This document shows, in pieces, positions 15,401 to 25,500 of a stretch of 64,000 bases of DNA; position 1 is the stretch's first letter; the number at the start of each line of letters is the position of its first letter. The position numbers were made by a program, and so were the translations under genes. Below the pieces are notes generated by a model, which searched no databases, had not been told where the DNA came from, and was given only the letters and a program-made list of their open reading frames with translations. This DNA comes from Halichondria panicea (taxonomy: Eukaryota > Porifera > Demospongiae > Suberitida > Halichondriidae), in the NCBI RefSeq assembly GCF_963675165.1, contig NC_087391.1, positions 4,638,646 to 4,702,645 on the forward strand, given 5' to 3'.

Positions 15401-18229
15401 AATAATACTACTATATGCCTACTAAGTAAAGCGGAAAAAATCTTTGCCACAGACATAGGGCTAAAAATTATTAGAGTTGTTCATCTGAAGGGCGTGTGAA
15501 CGCCACACCCATCACTGGGCCATTGTGACCGTGGAGGGTGTAGAACGGACAACTAGATAATTTGTTTATAGACACACTGTACACACGCACGCACACACAC
15601 ACACACACACACGTACTGTGAGGTCTATAGACTTGACATTGAGGTCATTAATGAGCTGCCTGGCTAGAGTGCCCTGAGGCGGTTTGCTGGTGAGAATGAT
15701 GCTGTTACGCTGGACAGAGGCCCACTGGATAAACAGCTGTCGGGAGAAACCACACTCCAAGTCAGACATGCTCGCCAGTACCGCCTGAACGAGCGAGAGG
15801 AATGAGTAAGTAAAATGTGTCGAACATAACAATAATTATACTAAGCTTATAAATGTTGCACATTGCAAAGATTATATACTGTATACCGGGAAATTTTTTT
15901 CGAGGGCAGAGCAGATAACAGGAACATTAAAACTGGGCCTAACTCCCACACACTAGTATTTCACATGCAAATCTTGTTGGTGGGTGTGGTTTCTTGGCAT
16001 TGAAACGCAAATATTACACATTTCTTCTGAGGGCTCTCGAGCCATTGAGCAAACATTTCTTGCTTTACGGTACCATTTTCAATGGTCGGCATAATGGAAG
16101 CAACAACACAGCACAAGAAATGCTGCTTTTTCAATTGAACAGTGCAGTACCTTTGGCTCAGGCACTTTCATGAGGTCGGCCATGTTGTGGCATATTGTGA
16201 TATGTCTGGATAGGGGATCGAGGAAAAAGAATATCACACATTTTTCCTGTAAGTTAAGACCACCACACACACACACAAACAGGGACGTACTTGAACTGGA
16301 ATGGGTTATTCCTGTGATCCTCGAACATCCTCATAATCTTGTCACTCATCCACTCGACTTGGGACTTAGCAAACTCTACTACGTTATAACCCACATTGTT
16401 CAGGAGAGCTATGGAGTAGGCACACAGCCCAGACTCCTGGTTACGCCACATCTGATCCTGTGTGTGGTGGGCGGGGTGTGATGGATGAGTGGGTGGGTAT
16501 GTGTGTGTGCTTGCGTGTGTGTGTGTGTGCTATTTTTTTTCATTTTCTTGCATATAAAAAAAGAGGTGGGTGGATGGGTAGTACCAAAAGTGCATGCACT
16601 CCTGGTAGTACTAAGGAAGACGACTGACGACTAATTCATCAACTTGTTTTTTTTGTTGTTGTACCTTAGGTTAATCTCTGACCAATATGGTAAAGAATGA
16701 TCAGTTTAGAAAGCACATATACACCACTCACTGCTCACCAGTAGCTGTGATAGCTCCAACACTCGTCCTGCAGTGTCCACAGCAATGAGCACATTGCCAT
16801 CACTTCTCAATGTCTTCAGAATGTTCGCTGTGTGAGCAAAAGGAGGAGAGGAATTTTAGACAAAGGCTTGGAACCAAAATAGATCATTATGCAAGGACAC
16901 CTTGTACTACGTCTGCTGAACAATTCAGTAGCATAGGGTCAACATGACCACAGTCCTGATCGCCCTCCCTGCTATACTAACCTTTGCTAACCCTAAGCAG
17001 AAAGTACCCAATAGATCTGATGCTGTAGCTTGCATTATCGTGAGTAGGTTTCATGCATACACATGGACACTCACTGAGCAGTGCTTGATCTCTCTCCTTC
17101 CTCCTTGCCTGCACATTGAGGGCATTGTAGGTATCCGTGATGAGTAGGTGTGGTCTAGACAGGGACTCCAGCACTGCACCATCAAGATGTCTGAGGAGCG
17201 ATTAAAAACAAACCTAAATTCGGAGGTGTCAATCACTGCATAAACTGCTGAAACTACACCTAACAATACAAGATAGAGGAGTCTGGATTACATTGTAAGT
17301 CAAAGAGGAGTGCAACAACCACTAAAGGCAAGCTTTATGATAACACTGATATGAGGACAGCTACACCAAAGGCCTAAACACACACACATCAAGAATAGAT
17401 ACTGTGCACTCTTCCATGGAAACTGCTTAAAGATCATTACCAACTATCAATGCATCCCACTCACCTCTCTTTCTTATGGTTGTAGTCGACAGCATAGATA
17501 ATCTCCTCCTCACCGTCCTTGACAATCTTCCACATGGCCCCGCCCACCATATGACCGGCAGCATACGGAGTGATCGTCAGACCATGACCCTTACCTGAGA
17601 ATGGTGGCATATTTAGCAAGAGTTGATCAATAATTATGAACATGCCTTTAAGTTGAATGGTCTGAGAGTACTTGACCTGGACCACCTGATCAAAGGCAGC
17701 GTCCACATCATCCAAAGTGAACAGATCAAACTCCTCCCCATTCCTACGAGACTGGTACAAGTCGTACATGAACATCTGGCCCATCTTGAACACTGGGATG
17801 GTGGCGTACACGGGACACTTGAGTTCCAACTTCCCCACAAGATAGGGCAAGGCTCCGAGGTGAGTTACGTCGGGAAAGGACAGGAGGACGGCATCTATCT
17901 GAGAAACATGTCTGTGTGTGTGTGTATGTGCAAACGCACGTAACAGCCTGCCTTCTTGCGTATGTCCGGAATTCGTCAGCCATACTAATGCACATACACT
18001 TCATCATATTAATGGACCCACTACAATCTTGATATCACAATGAATATGATATCACTTTCATGACTTATGATTGGGCTCACTTCTTGAGGGCCTCAAACAG
18101 CTCAGTGTTGACATTGCTGTCCCATCCACAGTCCAACAGGAAGCAGAACTCGTCCACTTGCAGCAGGTAGCACGGAGGAGACTCGTTGTGGGCGCCAGAC
18201 AGCGCAGTGAAGTTGATGATGGACGTCAT
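10995..18229 (-). CDS. CPSF2: Cleavage and polyadenylation specificity factor subunit 2 (CPSF100), 19 exons
   Basis: CPSF2 is the non-catalytic metallo-beta-lactamase/beta-CASP partner of the CPSF3 nuclease in mRNA 3'-end cleavage. Exons, 5' to 3' on the minus strand: 18229-18081, 17898-17646, 17594-17465, 17190-17076, 16827-16739, 16457-16289, 16205-16151, 15784-15617, 15331-15246, 14383-14180, 14035-13990, 13924-13879, 13444-13420, 12948-12861, 12328-12188, 11976-11797, 11622-11542, 11203-11150, 11087-10995. The sum is 2,172 nt, in frame, 723 residues against 782 in human. Diagnostic blocks are the start [60 protein letters not shown] and the C-terminus YEQFAII. Zinc ligands are degenerate, as expected for this subunit. 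Oddities: intron 2 is 51 bp with a GC donor and is readable in frame; exons 11-13 (46, 46 and 25 nt) encode the variable linker, and exon 13 sits inside a transposon-like repeat. Confidence 0.96.
12350..12475. repeat. (GT)n microsatellite in CPSF2 intron 14
   Basis: About 125 bp of nearly pure GT on the plus strand, which is CA on the CPSF2 sense strand. It begins about 20 bases upstream of the exon 15 acceptor. Confidence 0.95.
13074..13520. mobile_element. MITE-like repeat with TGCCTCGGTG ends, surrounding CPSF2 exon 13
   Basis: The left end reads AGCACCGCGATGCTAATGCC followed by TCGGTGG, and the right end reads CGCATGCGCACACCGAGGCA followed by TAAT. The terminal ten or so bases (TGCCTCGGTG / CACCGAGGCA) are inverted. 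A second, longer element with the same ends and related inner sequence (ACTCGAGAA...CACGAAT...CTAGAAGC) lies at 28297-29336, and a lone right end lies at 22461-22495. Three occurrences with matching borders support a non-autonomous DNA transposon family. No transposase is visible. Confidence 0.6.
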
Positions 18230-18494
18230 GGACTCTCTTTCAATCATGCATGCTGCAAGGATCGTCAAATCTAGTGCACTTTCATTCTGACATCATGCAT
18301 TTACCACCCACACATACTTGTAGTATTTGGGGAGTGGCTGGTACAGCTTTGTACTACCATAGATTGAAGAGTTAGATTCAATCTATGGTACTACTGAGGT
18401 TTATAGGTAAACAATAGCCGAGCACAATAGCTAGCTGAGCTGAGTTGTACACCTTGTTTCAAGTGGATCAATCCTCAAAGCAATACTCACCGCC
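18230..18494. promoter_or_regulatory. divergent region CPSF2 / ubiquitin-like pseudogene, with hairpin
   Basis: The 265 bp between the start codons of CPSF2 (-) and the ubiquitin-like pseudogene (+) contains an inverted repeat. Arms are 18351-18368 and 18377-18394 (18 nt each, one mismatch) with an 8-nt loop. The repeat could be a small foldback element or a regulatory palindrome. Confidence 0.5.
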
Positions 18495-20704
18495 ATGCAA
18501 GTGTTTGTGAGAAGTACCTTTAATATCTCCGACCATAAGCTGGGCATTGAGACAATCAGCTTGAATATGAAGCCAACACAAACTATCATGGAACTAAAGA
18601 GAATGGTCCACAAAGCTGGTGCCCTCTCGTCACCCATGGAGCAGAAGCTCACCTTGGCTGGGGAAGAATTATCGAATGCCAGAACCATCGAAAGTTATAA
18701 TGTGAGGGAAAATACTCTAATCATTGATCAAGTCTCATGGATTTTGGTTAAAATGGGCAATACAAAAACAATTGTGAATGTTAGTTTTGTCATGACTGAT
18801 TCCTTAGAAAGAGTAGCTGAAAAAATTCGAGCCGAGTTTAATGTACCCAAGCAAGCATCGGTTATGTTTTCAACTAGTAGGAGTCCTGGCGCTAGGATCA
18901 TTCACACTTCTCTCGTTGATTTGCTATTTAAAAGGCATATTTCAGTGCTGGTTAAGCAGATGAATCATAAAGTGGTTTGTTGCCTAGAATCTGCTGATCA
19001 GATCTGTGTATATGTTAAACATTAACAGGCAAGTGTCACACAATCAAAATCTCCCCTGCTCATTGCATTTTATATCTCAAATATCAAATAGCAAAAGCTT
19101 TTGGCCCTGAATTAGATAACATTCGTTTGATATTTGCTGGAAAACAGCTGGAAGATGAGCAAACATTAAAGGATTACCACATTGGGAGTGATAGTACAAT
19201 ACACCTTGTCTCGCGTATAAGGGGTGGTGGTGGAGGTGCACGCAATTTGGAGCTTTACATTGTTACAGAAGCACCCAGTCTCACTAATCCTCTCGTGTTA
19301 AGTGTAGGCAGTGAAAACAGTGTCTTAAGTATAAAAAATAAAATTTATAGGAAAATTTCGTATAGGCCGGAAGATCAAGTGCTCCGTTTTAATGATATGA
19401 TCTTAGAGGATGATAAGAAGATCTGTGATTTGTCAATTCAAAATTATCATGTAATTCATCTTTCTTTACAACCCCAAACGGGTATGATTAAGTTTTACGC
19501 ATACCTGCCTAATGGAAAATGTATTACATTGTTCCTACACCGGAATGAAAATGTTCATCGCTGCATCAAGATTATTCAAAAAGATATGCTTAGTTGAAAA
19601 TTTTTTATTTCGTTTGGTACAACCATCTTGAAGAAAGGAAGGCTGAGCGATTACAATATCCAAGGCGGAGTAATGATACATGTTGTTCCTAGAGATGGGG
19701 CAGTGCATATTGAATTGATGCTACATGGCAAGACGATAAGGCACACATCGATGTCTGTTGATTTGAGTGATACTGTATTTTCCTTAAAAATGAGAATATT
19801 AATAATTATTTGTGAAAGTCTTCCGACTGCAAAACTACGATTGTTCCTTGGTGATCGGCAACTTGAAGACCGTAAGGTGTTGAGTGACTATCAAGTATGT
19901 AAGATGATCACGGTTCATGTTCGAACCATGGCTGATGAGGCAGAATCAATTCAACGGCCTTCACTTAGATTGTGCTCCACTGACTCTCCTATGTGTACAG
20001 GTTCACTCGAAACGAAGGGAGCTTGTGGCACTAGTACTGAGCCTTGTGTTACCAAAAATGGTAAGTTTGTTAGCTTTTATAGGCTTATTAATATCATGCC
20101 ATCACCCTCCAGATATCATTAAGCAAAAGGGAGCTTGTGGTATTGGACCCTGTGCTACTAAAACTGGTACTGTATATGTTTGCTAAACATTCATTTAATT
20201 TGTCATCATAATTTGGAACATTGTCCTTTTAGATGTGCCAAGAGATGCTCACCGGACAAAATGGAATAGTGCAACTGGTACGTTAACACTGTAAATACAG
20301 TCTTTAGATATTTTTCTTTCAGCATATGAGGCAGAAACGAGACAGCTAACTATTGAAACCTTGATGATCAAGACCAATGTGAGACTGACTGATGCTCAAT
20401 TGGACAGTGAAATTGAAAGTAGAGATCTTTATCCTGTGGCTGGCTACTTTGATGACGTGGAAATTACATTCGTAATCTGGAGCTGAATAAATCAGAGATG
20501 GCTGATGTAAGAAGACGTACTCGTGAACTGGGAAACCAGCTTGGAATAGTGTATGCCCTCGAGCTATGGAAGAACAGTACTGTGTCCCCAACGTACAAGT
20601 CACTTATCAATATACTCTTGCACCTTAATCATGTCGAGGTAGCTAGAAGCATTTGTTTGTTTTTAACAAACGTGCTTGCTTCTAAAAAATGTTTACCAGA
20701 GTAA
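18495..20704 (+). pseudogene. Decayed multi-ubiquitin-like / Death-domain gene
   Basis: This is a host gene copy closely matching 25950-28210. It has its own ATG (MQVFVRSTF) on the first ubiquitin-like fold, which the intact copy lacks. It is broken at three places. A base is missing in an A run near 19012-19020: the frame stops at 19025, and the following ubiquitin fold (TLTGK...[10 protein letters not shown]...RIRGGGGG) resumes in another frame. A CGA-to-TGA change gives the stop at 19595-19597, where the partner reads DRKFDISF. A base is missing near 20461 in the Death exon. The third fold is closer to true ubiquitin than its counterpart in the intact copy ([10 protein letters not shown] and a Gly-Gly-type tail), so decay began from a more ubiquitin-like state. 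Small exons at 20112-20166 and 20233-20278 and the Death exon from 20324 keep their splice sites. Alternative splicing or assembly error could soften the call, but three independent breaks favour a pseudogene. Confidence 0.82.
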
Positions 20705-20851
20705 TAATAATTTGTACAATCTCTACTCACTTTATAAAATTATCATTCTTATTGTTATGTAACGTGCTAGCAGGAGTGCATGAATATAATATTATAGCAG
20801 AGCATTATAAAAGCAGTCTATGTGATCGAATGCACATTGACTACCATATAC

Positions 20852-21624
20852 GAGGGTATAAATGTTTGCGGATGGACCATTACAAAGGATTTTGCGGATT
20901 TTATTTTCGTGGTCTGAGTTCCAGCCTTTTGGCGCATGCGCACATCAACATGCAGCTGTACCTCCACACCGTTAGCCCCGGTAAAAAAATTTTTTTTCGT
21001 GGTAATAATAATAGGAAAAAGAGCATGTATACATGTACATAATAATTTATTGGAAACAGTTACAGTTAATTAAATTTGAGGGATCAGGCCCTCTTCCGTT
21101 GCGAGAGTAATGTCCGCGTCACGTAGGGGTCGATGAGTTGATGATCTTGTCCCTCGGATGCACATGATTGATGATCGGACAGCAGCGAATGATAGCTTGC
21201 ATCTTAGCCAGCTGATTACTACTGAGTAGTTTTTTCCTTCTTTCCAGGCGAGCATGTCTGCTAATCTTTTGTAAAAGGTGGTGGCCTCTTGTCCCAGTCC
21301 ACCTGTGGTTGAGAAGACTAGGGGGTGAAAACTCCTTGCTCAATGTCTCTGAGCTGACACGTTGGCCGTAAGCCCGTTTTTTTTTCGTCTTCATGTTTCT
21401 TGTAGGCAGCTTTGATGGTTCTGGAGCTGTTGCTGGGCGCATTTGGGTGGAAAACCCTCACATCAAAATATGCGTCTTGAGTAGCAGACCAGAACCCTCT
21501 CGCACGGATGTCAAGACGGGAATTGCAGTGGTAATGGCTGAGCGGTGGGATAAAGACTCTCCGCTTAGTATGAATTTTCGCGGTACAGGCTCAATCCGCG
21601 AAAACCGCGAACATTTATACCCTC
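20852..21624. mobile_element. Non-autonomous DNA transposon with GAGGGTATAAATGTT ends
   Basis: The left end is GAGGGTATAAATGTTTGCGG (20852-20871) and the right end is its near-perfect inverse (21604-21624), so inverted repeats of about 20 bp bound a 773-bp element. A related left end recurs at 30226. One 107-residue frame on the minus strand (21119-21442) is basic but not recognisable as a transposase. No clean target duplication is seen. Confidence 0.7.
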
Positions 21625-21675
21625 CGCTATAGCATAGATACTACCAGAGATACAAATACTACTCTATGGCTATAG

Positions 21676-22449
21676 CAGAGATACAAAAGAAAGGGGATTG
21701 GAAACGAAATTTTTACGAAATTTTTGCGTGAAGCATTCCGCGTTATAGGGCGTGGCTAAAACTACAAAGGATTATATTTATAGTCAGCATGCTCATTACC
21801 TGTCTTGACTGCTCTACAATGTGCTGTACATAGAAACAGTGAAATTGATCATTTTTAATGTTGATTTTTCTAAAAAGTAAAGAGAATTTAGCTCTAAAAA
21901 GTCGACTAAGCCACGCAGCCACTATTACTAGACAAATAAATGCTATGCAAGAAGAAATAGCCTTTACTATGAAGTCGTAGGAGGGACAGGCCCGTGGTGT
22001 GTCTAAAAGTATACTAAAGCAGTTTGAAGGACTATACTGCAAACGTTTATGAACAGTACAGCTTATTTATAGCATGAAGCCATTCTATGTAGCACTTAGA
22101 TACATAATAACCAAGTCAAGCAATGTCCTTTGCTGTTTTGACTTCATAGGAGGGACAGAGAAAAGTTGACATAGAGTAATTCAAGCTAAACTCAAAAAAA
22201 TTGGAAACAGAGTAAAGACAACGGACTTAGAGCTTGTCAGTGGTATAAGCTTACTTCTCTCAAGTATCTCCCAGGCCCTGAGTGATCTCTAGTGGATAGG
22301 AGAGCTAGAAACCAGGGATACAAAACCGTAGCGCAGTCCTCCATGTAATTATTTGTGAGCAATAATTGCACGGAGTGCTTCACCGGATGTCAGTCCTTTT
22401 ACATAGGGCGTGGGCGGTCGTTTCCAATCCCCTTTCTTTTGTATCTCTG
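21676..22449. mobile_element. MITE with about 30-bp perfect inverted ends and 7-bp target duplication
   Basis: The left arm begins CAGAGATACAAAAGAAAGGG and continues GATTGGAAACG. The right arm is its exact inverse, ending at 22449. Both flanks carry GCTATAG (21669-21675 and 22450-22456), a target-site duplication. There is no coding capacity. Perfect ends suggest a fairly recent insertion. The sub-terminal blocks (GATTGGAAACG, GTGAAGCATTCCGCGTTATA) are shared with the element at 24145-25100. Confidence 0.8.
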
Positions 22450-22460
22450 GCTATAGGTAG

Positions 22461-22495
22461 TTACCTTGCTTGCGCATGCGCACCGAGGCATAATT
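22461..22495. mobile_element. Right-end fragment of the TGCCTCGGTG MITE family
   Basis: CCTTGCTTGCGCATGCGCAC followed by CGAGGCATAATT matches the right end of the elements at 13074-13520 and 28297-29336. No left end is nearby. It lies about 50 bp upstream of the GPR137-type start codon. Confidence 0.5.
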
Positions 22496-22548
22496 AGCTC
22501 ATCAGCTAGTCTACCTCTCTGAGTTTACTGCACTGATAGCCTTCCTTG

Positions 22549-25500
22549 ATGGCTTCTACTGACTGCACAAATAAAAAGTTCATGGAATATTCCTCTTTAC
22601 TTTCTACACTTGTGTTTCTAGTTGGAGCAGGAGTTTCAGCAAAGGAGATGTTTTCTGGACACAGTAACATGTCCAATGTCACTACACCACCCCCTATCCC
22701 TCCGTCCCCTTTCACTGCAATAACACCCTCTTCTGCATCACTAGTGCCTGAAGAAGTGGCCCTGCCTGTCCACCTGACTGTGATTGTTTTAGTAACTGTA
22801 CTCGTTGCTATTCTCTTTGTAGCGATATACATTCAACTGATACTGGTGATATGGTTCGGCTACAAACTTCTATCTTATCAAACTGTGCTACTGTTCAGTG
22901 TCCTATTGTGGGCAGCTCTGAGACTGACACTCTTTTCGTTTTACTATTACCACTGTTGTGAGAGTGTGAGGCTACTATTAAGTGGAGTTGCTGGTTGGGT
23001 GATTGTTTCTTTCCTAGCTGTATTACAATACTTCTCTCTTGCTGTGTTAGTGAGCTATTTTGGAGATGTGAGTTCATCTATTCAATATTGGTATATGCAT
23101 GTACTTGGGCAGACCATAGATAGAGACCAACAGTGGTTGTATTAAAGAGGTGGTCTGCTTGTATAACAGGTCCCAAACACATGGAGACTTTGGGGCCCAT
23201 TCAATACTAAGACAAGTTACTATTGTACATCATGTGCTTTAATTGTCCAATTGTGCACAATGTGTTGTCTACTATGATCTCATACCTATTGTACAGACGC
23301 GTGGAGGTTGGTGAACTCACGTATGCACTTAATTGGTGATATTTTGTACAGAGTTTGTTCAAGGTGTTTGAGAGACGACAAGAGATGGCTACACTCACTC
23401 CTCCATACAGGAAGATGACCACGTACCGGTGAGTCTGGTTTTGGTCCAATTGTTGCACCACAGCACTACATTGGCTACATGCTTTCCTGTACAGTGCATG
23501 TGTCACCTTCACATAATCCCCACAGAGCTCTTGCATCACTGCTCTGGTTTTCTTTCGTGTTTGTCTTTCTGGTCGGGAACATTTCATTCTACGTTGCCAT
23601 TGGCAACGATATTCAAAAGGACAGTTCACTTTTACCCACCTTCAGAGTCCTGCTGCAGGATGGGCTATTCCTAGCAACGGCTGTCATTCTGGGTGTCTGC
23701 ATTGTGTTGGTGAGTGGGCACTAAACTGTATTATTTTATGAATCTATGTATGTAACTTTTTTTGTTAACAATGAAACGATTTTTTGAAAACATGTTCATT
23801 CTCTTGAAACTACTCAAGTACCCTTTACTTTTAAAGAAAAGACAGCCCTGTTTCAACACATTGTTGCATTCCATATGCGTAGAGTGTGTGATATCCTCTC
23901 TCATCTACTGTTGTGCAGATGTACACGACCCGTGCTGGTAAGGATGTTCTGGAAGCCCAGAATGTCCACAAATGCTGGCCCATGCTTGTCTCAGTGTCAC
24001 TGGTCTTGCTGTTCCTCTCCAGAGCTATCTACAACATCATAGCCGTGAGGCTTACTGACATCAATGTGTTTGGGAATGGATACACATTCACAACTGATAT
24101 GGCGAGCAGTAATAGTACTTGGAAGTTGCACAAAGTAACCATAGATAGAACAGGAGAGGGATTGGAAACGACTGAGCCTCCCTGTGTAAACAGGTGAAAC
24201 ACTCCACGTTATATTTGGCGTTTGCGAATATTTTGGTGATTGATCATTCTGTGGTATAGTCCTTCAAACTGCTTTTAAATTTTAACTAGCCTCGATTCCA
24301 GGCCAATTAAAATACAGCTTGGTACCTATTGCATGGGTGATAGTGCGCATGCGTTAGTTCTTCAGAGTCAGGGGAATCCCCCTTCTTCTTTCTTTTCTAT
24401 CTATGTACATCAGTTTAGGTCTCTATATTGCGTTGTTCCAGAAGGCTTTTACACTAGTATGACTGAAGCCAGAAGAGGCTCTCATCTACCTCTATGACGG
24501 CTGTATGGTCAGGATGTCTTAGCTTGGATCTGTACAGGCTATGGGAAGTGTATGGTGCTTCTTAACTGCTACTTGCGAAGACAACCCGGCTATACGACCA
24601 TCATAGACGTAAATGAGAGCTAGTGTTCAAGCCTTCTAAATGGCATAAGCCACAGCTTCACGGAACTCAGTCATGGAGATAAAGTATTACGGAACATATT
24701 CTTAGTAAACAGACTAATTTACTATGTTCGTAGTACGATTACCCATATTCTGGGTAATTTGAAGCGCATGCACACTATCAACCATGCAATAGGTACCAGG
24801 TTGTGTTTTAATCGGCCTGGAATCGAGGCTAACTTTTAACATATCATGGGCCTTGACCTCCCATGACTTTAAGTTTTGTATAACATTTATTTGCTTGGTG
24901 ATATAGTGGCTGGGTGGCTTAAGAGCTAGTTTTCAGCATAATCAACATTGAACAGTGACTATTTCTATGTGCAGCACATTGTATGGCAGTCAAAATTAAG
25001 ACATGTAATGAGCATGCATGAGTGACTATCCTTCCCACGTCCTATAGCGCGGAGTGTTTCACGCCAACATTTTCATTTCCAATCCCTGTTACTGTTCTAT
25101 AAACCGACTACAGATTAATAATCTCCAAAGCACTCATAGCATGTGCTTCAACCTGTATGGCATATAGCAAGGCCACCTCTTTAGTATAGAGTATTTGCTG
25201 AATTGTGACTTAAAACAGGTTTGCTGAGTTTGAAACAGTAATGCACTGAATACCTGTTGTCAGGGGGCGTCATACAGGGAGGAAGGGGATATCCCCCTGG
25301 TTCAATTTCCCCTCCCTAAAATGTGCATTCAGTTACTAGTTGTATGACTGAGTATGCAAAGGCAACCAAAACCCACCAAAAAGATGCGACGACACACCTC
25401 TGCGTGCCTTATTCACTTCAAAACCCTGTGTGACATCCTGGTTGTTATTATAAATGTGTGCAAGCTTCTTATGATATACTATTGATCTCTCCCTTTAGTG

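Noticed and set aside
18495-19025. Reading the first ubiquitin-like copy as a short intact gene ending at 19025
   Set aside because: The next fold continues directly in another frame, and two further breaks follow; truncation by decay fits better.
21119-21442. 107-residue basic frame on the minus strand in the GAGGGTATAAA element
   Set aside because: No transposase motif or family likeness can be seen. A non-coding element is the safer reading.
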